Shown here piece by piece: positions 47,001-58,275 of a stretch of DNA of 64,000 nucleotides. The notes beneath the pieces were generated by a model. It was not told where the DNA came from. It made no database searches and worked only from the letters and a program-made list of their open reading frames with translations. The position numbers and the translations under genes are program-made. Every line of letters begins with the position of its first letter. The first letter of the stretch is position 1. The DNA lies in contig NC_092651.1 in NCBI RefSeq assembly GCF_032118995.1, forward strand, positions 24,102,349-24,166,348, in the 5' to 3' direction. Source of the stretch: Asterias amurensis. Lineage: Eukaryota > Echinodermata > Asteroidea > Forcipulatida > Asteriidae.

Positions 47001-48505
47001 TATTCAGGACCAGTACTTTAGTTGCTATTTAGCCTATAGGCAGGCCTGCTTGCTTTGTTTTAGAAAAGGGCAAGGGCACCAAGGCATTTTCTTCTTGGAA
47101 AAGGGCACCCTATAAGGAAATTGTAAATTTCTACTGGATTATTTCAAGGGCACCAAGGCAATGACTAGGGCGCATGGAGGCAATCGCCTTTGTTGCCTCC
47201 CTAATGTATCAGGCCTGTGTATATGCTTACATATAGTTCTGTATAACATATTAATTTTATTGTTTTCCTATAGCTAAACTTTTGTTTGCAAATATTGTTA
47301 TTGTACTTCGTGAAATAGTGAATAAATATTAATAATAAAAATAAAAGTATCATATATTTATTTGCTGTAGTATCATAACAGGGAAGCCTAAGTTACTCCC
47401 TAGGTCACTAACAAAAGATTCGCCAAGCTGACTCTCCTCATATTTTTAAGGGACTTTTAAAGACTCATTTGTTTGAATCTTTAGTTTTGTAACTAATGCT
47501 TTATATTTCATGTCATTGTTTTATGTTATGTGTTGCGCAGAGAGGCTCCTCAATTATGGGAATGTCTTGTGTGTTTTTCTTTTTACAGATTGCTACGATG
47601 CTGTGGTGATGTGTGGAGCCTTTGGGATACCTTTTCATGTGACTGCTTCGTGCTTCCCGGAGCTCATCCGAATAACAAAACCAGGTCAGTTTATAATAAT
47701 CATTTTAAAGAATAAAAGATCTTTTGTAACACATTTCTGTTTTTGATATTCTTATATGTATTCTTGTTCTTTATTTGGCCAATAAACAATTACAAGCAGA
47801 CAGTATGTGAAATGAACATAATACAAAAGTAAATACAAGACGAAACAAACCGCATGGGTACAGAACAACCGTAATGTGATGGCCAGGATCAACAAATATA
47901 TAATAAAACACTGTAGCTCGAAAGCCTGTTAATCCAGTCACATGGGGAAGCAAAATAAAATACTACCTATAAAAAAGTAATAATAATTTAGAATAAATCT
48001 GTAATCTGTATACACAAAGCACAACTTAAAATAACAAAAGCAAATTTGATACAAAATGAGGTTTTATCTTTACAATAAGAGCATGGCAAAAACAAACATC
48101 AGCAAATATAAAATAAAGGGAAGGTAAAAACAAACATCAGCAAATATAAAATAAAGGGAAGGTATATATGCCTAGTAATTGGAACCCACTGTTTGTTTCA
48201 ATATACAATTAAAATAACCTGTGAAAATTTGATATGAAAAGGCTGGAGTGTTTTTGATATTGCTGAAAATACATTTAATAAAAAAATGTGTGTTTCTATA
48301 CTTGTTCTCTGCAGGTGGTTACATCATGTTCACAATGAGCACAAAGATACTGGAGGAATGGCAGGATAGGGTCACAGCAGCCATTGATTCTTTTATTCAA
48401 CAGGGAATCTGGGAACTTAAGGAGATGCGCTGGATTCTTTACCATGTGCATGATACCATTAGTGAAAAGGCAAAAGTCACAATTCTTAGAGTTAAGGAAA
48501 GGTAG
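44067..48505 (+). CDS. METTL27: METTL27-like (WBSCR27) methyltransferase, copy 1
   Basis: A putative SAM-dependent methyltransferase of the METTL27 family; its substrate is unknown. Five exons: 44067-44210, 45667-45789, 46311-46446, 47589-47684 and 48315-48505 (stop TAG), 690 nt, 229 residues (human about 245). Splice phases 0, 0, 1, 1 fit. The start gives MTDTPSGDEPASKG. The family's IYDQWAEKYDE opening is followed by motif I, ILDAASGTGMVGEEL (SAM-binding), GFSCIDALDPSQGSL, then CYDAVVMCGAFGIPFH, ELIRITKPGGYIMFTMST, and IDSFIQQGIWEL. The glycine-rich motif and the strand-4 Asp are present. The introns are full of MITEs. A second copy lies 12.3 kb downstream in the same orientation. The short ORF at 44047 upstream of the start could be a uORF. 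Confidence 0.88.
44241..44370. mobile_element. MITE, family E
   Basis: GGGAAAAGTTTCCGTATGGC at the left and GGTGGCGCCATGCGGAAAGT at the right, 30 bp after METTL27 copy 1 exon 1. Absent from the matching intron of copy 2, so it arrived after the duplication or was lost there. Confidence 0.8.
44595..44765 (-). mobile_element. SINE, tRNA-Leu/Ser-like type
   Basis: Reverse complement of the 52507 copy: GTCACGACCAGGACTCAAAC, ACTCTGCTGATAAAACACCA+GAGCTTGA and CCGCTGCGCCATGACACGCC at the tRNA-like 5' end. In METTL27 copy 1 intron 1. Confidence 0.7.
44850..45495. mobile_element. MITE B copy split by a nested MITE A
   Basis: Family B sequence (TTGCACAAATTTGTGTGCTT, AAGGCTTCAGGCCTGATGTC) breaks at 45017 and resumes after 45348 (AGTGAGAAATTACTTCAGAG, AGTAATTACCAATAGTGTCC, TGCCTTTAAA). 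Confidence 0.7.
45018..45348. mobile_element. MITE, family A, nested in MITE B
   Basis: AAAGGAACACGTTGCCTTGG to CCAAGGCAACGTGTTCCTTT, the same ends as at 29168-29561, with a shorter centre. In METTL27 copy 1 intron 1. Confidence 0.85.
45876..46228. mobile_element. MITE, family B (diverged)
   Basis: TTAAAGGTACTTGTCATGTT to TAGTGGCCAGTGCATTTAAA, with AAACCTGTGAAAATTTG inside. METTL27 copy 1 intron 2; a matching MITE is in copy 2 (57268-57605), so this insertion predates the gene duplication. Confidence 0.7.
46490..46847. mobile_element. MITE, family B
   Basis: TTAAAGGCAGTGGACATAAT to ACCAATAGTGTCCAGTGCCT+TTAA. Intron 3 of METTL27 copy 1, 44 bp after the donor. Confidence 0.85.
47041..47218. 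repeat. Dispersed repeat family F
   Basis: CAGGCCTGCTTGCTTTG to GTATCAGGCCTG, closely matching 20052-20227 including both GGGCACCAAGGCA motifs. Confidence 0.75.
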
Positions 48506-49424
48506 TTTTTTTACACTGACTAACTAACTACATGCGCTTTATTGTATTTTCGGTCTCATGATGACAGTAGGAAACATATCCTTGAAATATTTCTGTCTGA
48601 AATGTCATATTTTTTCGTGATAATACATTAAATTCCCATTTGGAGTTTATTGTTCAGTGAGCGTTTTAATCATATTCTTTTTAAATCATTTTCATAAAAA
48701 ATGTGTAATCGGTTTTTTACTATTAAGATTTACATAAAACTTTTACATGGTCTAATGATGACGATAGTAAACATTCTGAAATGTCCTATTTTATGAGAAT
48801 AAATACATATATTTTCCCATTTGAAGTTATCGCTCAGTGAACACTTTAATAATTTTTTTAAAATAGGTTTTTCACTATTTTCTCGTGACCCAGATGGCTA
48901 ATCGATCTCAAACTTCTACAGCATGGAGCAAGGTCGAGTGCGAGCACAATGGTTAACTAAAGGTTGATCATTTTGACTCGAACCCAGGCTGGTCGACCAT
49001 TGGTTGACTACTGTGGTCGACCATTTGGAACCAGCCTTGAGCCCATGGTTTCTTCACTGGTCCCAACAGCATGTTCCATTCTAACATGTGTTAAGCGCAG
49101 AGGGGAACCAGTGACACTTAGCGAAAAGGTGGAAGGTTGACTAGACTACCAAACGAGTTATTCGGGCGAGTCTGTGGTCGACCACTGGTGGACTAAATGT
49201 GCGCACTCAAACTTGCTTTTTGTCAGTTTATGTACATGGTGGATTACACTGCCAGCAATTGTTTTGTGAGCAAAAAACCAATTCTGTAATGGAACGTTCC
49301 TTAAAAATTATGCTTAAAACTTTCTTGGTTTAATGGTTTCCATTGTGAATGATCACACTATTATTAATGATGTCAATAAAATAATTTGTATAAAATCTGA
49401 AAATCACCTTTTTTTTCACAGTTT
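48506..49424. other. Intergenic, after METTL27 copy 1
   Basis: Mostly AT-rich. Two similar stretches (48540-48690 and 48745-48870: TCTGAAATGTC(A/C)TATTTT, CCCATTTG(G/A)AGTT) look like a local duplication. At 48930-49200 TGGTCGACCA-type palindromes recur four times. No gene seen. Confidence 0.5.
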
Positions 49425-52200
49425 ATTGATTGTTTATTTATTTATTTATTTATTTATTTCTTGTTTATCCTGGGAAATCCATTCAGTAAGAAAAACTCAC
49501 TGATCTCCCATGGATCCCAGCTAATAACAAACTACAGAAGTGAACTTAAGATAAAAATATTACAAATTTACACAGAAAAACATTGCACATTCATTTAAAA
49601 AAGCACTAGATCCAAGCTTTTTGATCCTTTTTCTAGATCCAAGCACATACATTTTGAAACTAAAAATAAAAAACGATTTTAAATAGGACGAAGAAATTTA
49701 AAGGGGGAAAAATACACATCCATTAAAAACACACAACCAAATACAAAAAACAAACAAACAGATGAACCTCAATGGAGTAATGACAAAAGCCAGTAAAATT
49801 GGGATTAAGAAAGTCAGTAAGAATGGGATAAACTGAGCTGTTTGAGTTGAGTTAAAAATTGATTGAGTTCTTTTGGCTGTAGAGATTTCAGATTATGCGG
49901 CAAGTTGTTCCAAGCCTGGGCACCCCTAAAATTAAACGTTCTTCTCCCACTTTCTGTTCTAGGGGGCAGGAGGGTCACATTACCAACAGTGCTATTCCTA
50001 GTTTGGTGACGGTGTAATTCACTGACTGGAACAAAAACACTGCTAAGATAACTTGGAACAGTGCCTGATAAACACTTAAAAACCATGGTATTTATATGAA
50101 CGGCTCTTCTTTCTTCAAGAGTTTTCCAGCCTAGTTCATTACGAACAACTGAAGCTGATGTTCTAGATGGGACCTTAAGAATAGTCCGTCCTGCTCTATT
50201 CAAAAGAACATCAAGCCGCTGTAACAGGGTTTTGGATGCATTACTCCAAACAATATCACAGTAATCAAACTGAGGTAATATAAGACTTTTCACAATAAGG
50301 TTAAGGGTACGCATAGGCAAGACATTTTTAAGTCTGTTTAAGATACCTATTCTTTTGGAGACAGAGGATGCTACATGGTCAGTATGTTCTGTCCATTTCA
50401 ATTTACAATCAATATGAACACCAAGATATTTATAACTGGTGATTTGCTCCAGGCAATTATCATTCACAAAAATATCAAGATTCGGATGTTCACATCTGGC
50501 AAGTTTTTGGGCTGAACCAATCAACATGCTCTTAGACTTGGTAGTATTCAATTTTAATCTATTGTCGTTGAGCCAGTTAGATATTTTCTGCAGATCATGG
50601 TTCAGATATAAATTAATCTGATGGATATCTTTACTTGAATAAAAAATAGAAGTGTCATCGGCATAAAGAACAACTTTAGTATGCTCAGTTACAGAGGTGA
50701 TATCATTAATAAAAATAGAAAATAATAATGGGCCCAAGATAGTTCCTTGAGGGACTCCAAAATTGATAGCATCAGATTTGTTTGACAGGACATTCCCAAT
50801 TTTTGTTACCTGTGTCCTTCCACAAAGGTAGGACCGGAACCAGTTGAGCTTTGGGAATTTTCAAAGACTTGCGAACAGCATAAATCAAACAATGGTCACT
50901 AAGATTAATCTCCAGTGTTCCTGAGTTAGTGTACATAGTGGGTTGGTTGGTCCAGATATGATCTATGCAGGTACTACTATGTTGAGTGACTCTTGTAGGG
51001 CAGGTGATTAATTGATTTAGTTCGTAATTATTCAAAAGCCGTTTCAGTTTTTTCCAATGGTTTGAACTTGGAGTCAGATAGTCAGCATTAAAATCGCCCA
51101 TGCAGGTTAATTCCGGTGGAGTTCCTGATGACGTGTACATATTTGTGACATCATCAAGCACAGCTGGAAAATCCTCAAAGAATGCCTCATTGTCTGGAGG
51201 CCGATACACGTAGCTGATAATTAGTGGTCTTGTTGATGGCAGCTGGATCTCTAGCCATATTGATTCGACTTTGTCCATACTATCAGTAAGAAGTATCTTG
51301 TGGTTAACTGTATCTCTGACAAATACTGCAACTCCACCTCCATAGCGATTCCGATCTTTCCTATAAAGTTTATAGTTGGGTATTTCAAGTTCCTGAGTAT
51401 CTATTGAGTCACTAAGCCATGTTTCAACAAGGCCAATGAGATGAGACTTTGTGTTGGCTGCCAACAGGCGCATTTCTTCCAACTTAGGGAGAAACGATCG
51501 GACATTAAAGCATATTAATTTCATACCTTTTGCTGAATTAAGGCTTTGTTCGCATTCATGGTGTTCATTCCTTGGATGTGTGTGTTGACTTTGAGACAGC
51601 TCTAAGATTTCAGCTTGGGTGCTGGGAGGGTCATATACGTTGTTAAAGAAAGTAGGTACAATATATATAATGTTATCAGGATGGCGTTTTCTGTCATTAG
51701 AAACCTGTCTACGCAAGGGATTGATGATCGTAGGTATAGCCTGTCGTAGATGTTTAGATTTCTTAAGTCCACCTCTAGTTCCCCTGTAATTTCGCCGAAG
51801 GTTTAACTCTGTAATGATGTTCCAAACCTCCGTGGGTAGATTCGCTTTAACAGTCTTAGAGCCTATGCAGTATAGTTGGTTTATGCTGTATCTGTTACAT
51901 GTTTTCTGCGTATGATTTGCTGATTGCGTTTGAAGCTCTGGTCCTGGGTTCGGTTGTATGTCACCACAGCATATTATTGGGAGACTGAACGTTGCACTGC
52001 TATTTGGGTAATAGCTAATAGGAGCTTTCAGGTATCTGTTTCTGTGCAAATGTTTCTGGGTGGTAAATTGTTCGGTAAAGGCGCCATTTTGGATTGTAGT
52101 AGTCCCAGTAGAAAGGACACACAGAAGGCATAGTAGCAGAGCACGTACCCCAGCTATTTCCATTCTAGTATCACCTTTGTATGTTGAAACGTCTTATTAG
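49425..52200 (-). mobile_element. Non-LTR retrotransposon (CR1-like), internally deleted
   Basis: On the minus strand the first frame (52163-50772, 463 residues) opens with a hydrophobic, signal-like MEIAGVRALLLCLLCVLSTG. Then comes a 2A-like CGDIQPNPGP (residues 66-75) and an APE-type endonuclease (LICFNVRSF, LVETWLSD, YRPPDNEAF, GDFNADYL, DHCLI). The second frame (about 50860-49814) has RT motifs LNWFRSYLCGRTQ, GVPQGTILGPLLFSIFINDI and YADDTSIF, and a C-terminal WNNLPHNLKSL. The fingers and early palm of the RT are missing: the endonuclease frame runs into LNWFRSYL in a different frame near 50850. So it is non-autonomous. A (TTTA)n-like tail at 49433-49459 marks the 3' end. Confidence 0.88.
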
Positions 52201-52506
52201 TGCTCAATATCGGTGCACATGAAAGGTTTACTCAACTGTGGCAATGCAGCAAAGTAGTGGTCAAGGCACAATGATATGGGGAACGGGACAATTCTCAATG
52301 GCCATCCATACCTGTTAATGTATACACTACAGTGTATCTATCCATGGGAACATCAAATAGATGTTGTTAAAATCTGGGAACTGTTGTCCCATAGAGTAAG
52401 GGTTGTCCTTATCATAGCAGACATGTGGCTGTATATTAAATTGTAAACTCTATTCCAGTAGGGCTGCACCTGTGCATGCTGGCCATCACATCACAATAAT
52501 GTGGGG

Positions 52507-52690
52507 TGTCGTGGCCGAGCGGATGAGAACACCTAACTCAAGCTCTGGTGTTTCTGTTTGGCAGAGTGTGGGTTCAAATCCCGGTCGTGAAACTTGTGTA
52601 CTTGAGCAAGACGCTTAACAATTCCTTCTCTCCACCCAGGGGTAAATGGGTGCACAGGCTGTATACTCCCCAGGGAGCTGAGATAAGAAA
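52507..52690 (+). mobile_element. SINE, tRNA-Leu/Ser-like
   Basis: GTCGTGGCCGAGCGGATGAG (A box) and GGGTTCAAATCCCGGTCGTG (B box) form a tRNA-like head with a long variable arm. The body has GTACTTGAGCAAGACGCTTA, CTTCTCTCCACCCAGGGGTA+AATGGGT and ends near CCCAGGGAGCTGAGA. Fragments of the same family are at 37960, 43785 and 44595. Not a working tRNA. Confidence 0.8.
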
Positions 52691-54066
52691 ACATTATTCA
52701 ACAAAGTTTTAAGTTTACCAATTATGAAGTGTAAATCTACAGGCTGCTTTTTGAAAAACGGCAGTGAGCCAGTTTCAGGTAAACAAAATTTGAGGTGTTT
52801 TACTTCCTGGGGTAAAGAATATTATATATATAATATTTTTGCCAAGGGGTGCTGGATTTTCCAGAGAATCGGCGAGCGCGGTATGCGAAGCCAATACGGC
52901 GTGGGGTCCAGGGCCCGCTTAAGAGCCCCGAAAGTTTTTTGGTGCATTCTGAGCCATTATTTGGCACTTACATGTATCTTTTCGAGGTAGGATATTATTA
53001 TTATAGTTGTCTGACATTCGTACTAAGAACCGATCGTAATAGTTTGGCGCTTGCGGCAGTGCAGGGACTTCACAACATCGCGATCGACATACAACTAGAT
53101 GTCTCCCTCCCTCCTCACGCATGGCATTGTACATGTATAGTGTGTTTTTAAAAGCAGTTCTATCCGATCCTTGCTGCAAGATTTTAGCGTAGCGGCGCCG
53201 GCTAAATAGTGGGAGTTAAAAATTTATTTGTTAATGTTATAAAGTGTTACAAATTTTTCACTCGGGGATTTTAGGGGTGAGTTAAAAATAGTTATTATGT
53301 TACAACCATTAACGTTCGAAAAGTAGGGTCGCTTTAGCATATTCCAGCACCCCCTTCATTTTTGCTAGGGGTGCTGCAGCACTCACAGCACCCCCCCCCC
53401 CCCCCCCCCCGCTCTCGCGGGCCTGGAGAAATCTTCAGTATAGTTATCCAAAAACATATATGATAAGTTTTGAATTGGTGAGTGTTTTTAGAATGAAATG
53501 TGAGCATTTAGCATTTTGCTATTGGAATAGTGCAAGTGCACCTGTTGATCATTCAGTGGCACAATATTTGTATTAACTTCTGAACAGTCGCCCTCTGCCG
53601 ACCGACTGGTGTCTACAACTTTTAGTACAGTTGTAATACTTTTAGTGTCAACAACATAGAGTTATGTAACAATTGTCAAGAAGCACAAGGGACACAACGC
53701 CAATCGCTTCTGAGGAGCACATTGTATGGTAATCTTATGGCATGATGCTTAAAACAAATATTTGTTTTAAAAATGGTATCGGGCCAATCTGAACTCGTTT
53801 CTGAATGACCACAACAAATGAGCTGGTGCACGGTATTTGACCGAAAACTTTTCCAAATTCAGGGCAGGGTTAGCAGGGCCATACTTGGTCATTTCCTACA
53901 TCTCATCAATCATGGAGCTATAATCTCATGATCTCCCCATGCATGGTCGACCATTATACGTATACGTAACACTGTTACTGCACTGGTCATGCCCTAGCCC
54001 AACTTGTGTGGCAAGTGGGGCTAGTCACGCCCTAACTCAAGGTACGTGAAGAACAAATTCGATGTC
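52691..54066. other. Intergenic; no gene seen
   Basis: Contains a ~22-nt poly-C run (about 53390-53410) beside CTGCAGCACTCACAGCACCC, and a family J repeat at 53585-53800. Open frames here are short and unlike any family I know. Confidence 0.5.
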
Positions 54067-54070
54067 AAAT

Positions 54071-56364
54071 CAGTCCGCGCAAAGTGCAGATAAGGCAACG
54101 TTGCCTTATTGTGCAACCAGTAGCGCAATAATGCAACTTCCGGTGTAAAAGTAGAAAAATGTAAGCTACGTTGAAAACAAGGTGAAATACTATGTCAATG
54201 CTTATCAGCTTATGTGGTCTGAGGGTAAAATGAAACATCTTTACTGTTGTTTTAGGATAGTTGGGCTGGTTGGGGATGGGGTGGGGTGGAGCATGGAGGA
54301 GGGGTGGGGTATGGGGGCGGAGCTAATACTACACGTGAGAATAGCGTCATGATTAAAGGTTTATTTATTCATTTTTTTAAGCTTCATAATTTTATTCTGT
54401 ATTTACATTGAGTTTTTAATTGTAATACATTTCTTTAATAAAATTATTTCTGAACGTTGATTAGTTCTTTTTGTATTTATATTTATAATGACGATTTAAT
54501 TCCTTCTCTGTGAGCACAGGCTTTCTTGATCTGCCGGCTCCAAGTCTTTTTCTCTGGCTGGGCTGGAGGAATGGAACAAGTTACCAAAACTCGTCAGGGA
54601 ATCATCTTCTACTGCCATTTTCAAGAAAAACCTCAAAACCTACTTTTTCAGTCAGCCTCGACATTAATATGTTGTTGTTTTGTTTTTCTTGTTTCTTTGC
54701 TTGGTTCTTGTTTAGTTCAGGCGCTTATAAATACCTATATTATTATTATCAACTCTCAAATGTTTTACTTTTTTCTAAGTCTCGTATTTCAAAAGTGTAC
54801 ATTTTCTAGGTTTTATTTTTAACATTGAAAGAGCAATAAATAATAAATATAAACTATAACTTGTGTTTAAAGTAAAGTTATTTCTAGAAAAATTTACTGA
54901 CAGTGATTGAATAATTTAAAATAAAAAATGGCAAATTGCAAACTGCATGGTCACTTAAAAAAATGTAAATAAAAATAATTAAAAATTTGTCTCATACAAA
55001 ACACAAAAGTTTCATTTATGGTAATGATTAATCAAGATTGCACAACTTTAGTAAACATCAAAGTGAAAAACACTTCTTAAATAAACATTTTATAAATCTT
55101 TAAAAATTAAAAAAAAATGTGATTTTCAAATCAAATGGAAGTCAGCAATTACAACAATGTTACACTTTTACCAAGTTAATAAAATGTTGCCACCATGTGT
55201 GTTCAGAATGTTGAATGGGACATCTAATTAGTACAGAACTTCCTGCTGATTGGCGTGCCCAATAGTTTTTGTTGAAAAGTGGATATACCAAGTTTAGTTC
55301 TGCCCTAATTAATAAAGATTGCACAAACCAAAATTAATTATTTTATATCACTGATGTTTAATTTGTAGCCATACTTAACAAAGATTGCACAATTAAAATA
55401 ATTACTAATTACTAATTATTTATTTCCGAAATAATTACTGTACCTTCCTTTTTACTTGTTTACATTTGGTTGCAATCTACTGTTTTAAATCAATTATGTC
55501 AATGGGACGGGCCGGGATGGCTAAGTTAGAGAACCGCCTGCACATCTCCCCCCCCCCCCACCCCCCTCAACCTCCAAAATATTTTGGGTCCACCACAACG
55601 AACTTGTCTGGCGTAAATGAAAAATTCCGGCATCGGGCCGATCTCAAGTTTCAAACCACGGTCCCTTGGACATAGACAGGCCTACTCTTGCCAAAGTTGT
55701 CACTATATTTACTTAGGTTCCCTGCTTTAATATGAAATTCTCGTCTACATACAAAATTTGTTATCCAAACTACTTCAGCCAAGGCAAGGAGCAAAGTTAC
55801 TAAAATAGTTATTACTGTTACAAGGCTCTTCCAAGTTTCCCGCAATTCATGAATGGTCAGGCACGTCAATACATTTAAAAACTTAACATCAATAAAGTTT
55901 TTATTTTATTAAATTTTAACAATAAAAAATATTAAGTTTAATTTAAAACTGTAATATCATTTTTTTATTGACTATAATCAATGTTATTTTTAAAATAAGA
56001 GTGGTTTTTAAACTTGATAAATTAACACCGCTGGACGAGGATACAATCTGACACAGTAAAATGGCGTCGCAGTTTTCCTGAACGGCAAGTGTGGAGTGAT
56101 GATTTTCAAAAGCCAATTGCGCGAAAACGCACAGATAACTTTTTGATTTGCACAGATAGAAAGTTGGGTAAGGAACTGTACAATACTATTATATGATTTT
56201 AACTATTCCAATAAAGCCTTTTTCGATTCCCTTTTTGTGTTTGAATGCAAGAGTTGCCGAATAGTGCAACTTTGAAGTAGTGCAATTCGTCAACGTTTCT
56301 CAATTCTGCTACTCAACGTTGCACAATAAGGCAACGTTGCCTTAATTGCACTTTGCGCGGACTG
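54071..56364. mobile_element. 2.3-kb TIR element upstream of METTL27 copy 2
   Basis: The left end CAGTCCGCGCAAAGTGCAGA, then AAGGCAACGTTGCCTTATTG+TGCAAC, pairs with the right end TTGCACAATAAGGCAACGTT, then GCACTTTGCGCGGACTG (TIR about 45 bp). Flanks are AAAT on both sides (54067-54070, 56365-56368). The inside is AT-rich with a G-rich block (54245-54320) and a LINE fragment; no transposase. Its right end is 42 bp before the METTL27 copy 2 start codon. Confidence 0.8.
54517..54665 (+). mobile_element. Non-LTR retrotransposon RT C-terminal remnant
   Basis: Read with frameshifts, it gives the usual end of such RTs: a W-N-x-L-P-like segment (GGAATGGAACAAGTTACCAA) and FKKNLKTYFFS (TTCAAGAAAAACCTCAAAAC). 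Too decayed to be a gene. Another trace (FKGLLKTHLF-like) is near 47445-47475. Confidence 0.6.
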
Positions 56365-57267
56365 AAATACCAATTTCTACCAACACGTGGACACTTAGTA
56401 AAAAAAATGGCGGACAAAACAGCTTCACATGTGACCGTGAATGAATTCCATTACTTTCGGGAGCAAATTTATACTTGCACGGGAGAGGACCAGATACCAA
56501 GTATTTACGATCAGTGGGCAGACAAATTTAACGAGGTAAGTGTGCTATTAATTGATGCAGTCAGTTCTGACCATGCTCTTCCTCCATGTTGCAATTAAGC
56601 CATGATTTCCAAGTTACACTTATGAGATTACATCAACAGGCACTCCAAAATCTTAGCGTGTGCCTCTTGATATAAATTACTGGCGATATTGACAAACGTC
56701 TTAAAGATGAATTTTAGTGTTTTGTCAAAATCATGTAGGTTGAAATCCATGGTCAAAATTAAATGAAGTAGGGGGATTACTGAGTCATAGATTGTTGTTT
56801 TTGTCAATGTATTATTTATAGGCAAAATTTTAAGAAAGAAACAATAAAAGGCCGAGTTGGATATGGGATTTGTCAAGTAGTCAATCGTTGTAAACTCTGG
56901 GTTTAACTTGTCCCCATCAGGAAGTCTTAGTTGCCCAGATTTTAAACATGTATTGTCATATTATTAAATAAATGTCTTGTATCTTTTCATCTGATGCATT
57001 AATGGTAGCAATCACAACCAATATATTAGGCAAATAAGTTTGCAATTAAACAATCCATTTATTTACAGCATTGTTCCTCAGTGGGCTACGTTGGTCCATC
57101 AAACCTGGCGAGTGTCGCATCAGATATCATCAGTGACAAGTCAGCAAGGATCTTGGATGCGGCTTCTGGGACTGGGTTGGTTGGAGAAGAGGTAAAGTTT
57201 TGACATCTTTTAATCATATATATTTTGTGGTGTTGCAAAGTCTAGCCATGATGTTGTTCCATATCTT

Positions 57268-57605
57268 AAAGGCATTTGATGTTTGGTAATTGTCAAAGAC
57301 CAGTATTCTCACTTGGTGATCCCAACATGTGCATAAATTTAATAACAAACCTGTGAAAATTTGGTCATTGAAGCTGCGAGAGAATAGTGAAAGAAAAAAA
57401 CCACCCTTGTTGCACAGCTTTGTGTGCTTTCAGCAGATGCCTATAATAAAAGGCTTCAGCTGAAGTCTTTTATTATTCAAGTGAGAAATTTCCTCTTTCT
57501 CTAAAACTTCAGAGGGAGTCGTTTTCACAATGTTTATACAATCAACAGCTCTCCATTGCTCGTATCAGAGTTTTTATACTAACAATATTTTTAGTAATCT
57601 CACTA
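57268..57605. mobile_element. MITE, family B, shared with copy 1
   Basis: TTAAAGGCATTTGATGTTTG, GTCAAAGACCAGTATTCTCA and AAACCTGTGAAAATTTGGTC. At the same place as 45876-46228 in METTL27 copy 1, so present before the gene duplicated. Confidence 0.7.
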
Positions 57606-57899
57606 ACCAGACTCCGTAATCAGCATAAAAGGGAACCAATAAAAAGATCTGATTCTTTTTCCAAACAGTTGAAGAAACTTGGCTTCTTCTGTATCGATGC
57701 CTTGGATCCATCTCAAGGTTCACTTGACCAGAGTAAGACACTGGATGCGTACACTAACTACATATGTGACACTCTGGATGAACATCGGACTCAAATACAA
57801 GAAGGTATGTTGAACTTTTGTTGTTTTAATTTCATCATTTCATATATTGTTTTGACTCCCCAGGTCACAAACAAATTGTCTGCAACTAAAATATCATCT

Positions 57900-58275
57900 T
57901 AAAGACAGTGGACACTATTGGTAAATGTCAATGACCAGTCTTCTCACTTGGTGTCTCTCAACATATGCATAAAAAAACAAACCTGTGAAAATTTGAGCTC
58001 AATCGGTCGTAGAAGTTGCGAGATAATAATGAAAGAAAAAACACCCTTGTCACACGAAGTTGTGCTCTTTCTGATGCTTGATTTCGAGACCTCAAGTTCT
58101 AAACTTGAGGTCTCGAAATCAAATTCGTGGAAAATTACTTCTTTCTCGAAAACTACGTCACTCTCAAAATGTTTTATACTATCAACCTCTCCCCATTACT
58201 CGTAATCAAGAAATGTTTTATGATGATAATTATTTTGAGTAATTACCAATAGTGTCCATGTCCACTGCCTTTAAA
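57900..58275. mobile_element. MITE, family B
   Basis: TAAAGACAGTGGACACTATT to GTGTCCATGTCCACTGCCTT+TAAA; inner palindrome ATTTCGAGACCTCAAGTTCT / ACTTGAGGTCTCGAAATCAA. Intron 3 of METTL27 copy 2. It lies in the opposite orientation to the copy 1 insertion at 46490, so the two look independent. Confidence 0.85.

Noticed and set aside
52507-52595. A tRNA-Leu or tRNA-Ser gene
   Set aside because: The head looks tRNA-like, but the unit continues into a SINE body and has several dispersed relatives in the window.
54510-54822. Two overlapping ~99-codon open frames
   Set aside because: Both are frameshifted views of a decayed retrotransposon RT end followed by AT-rich sequence.
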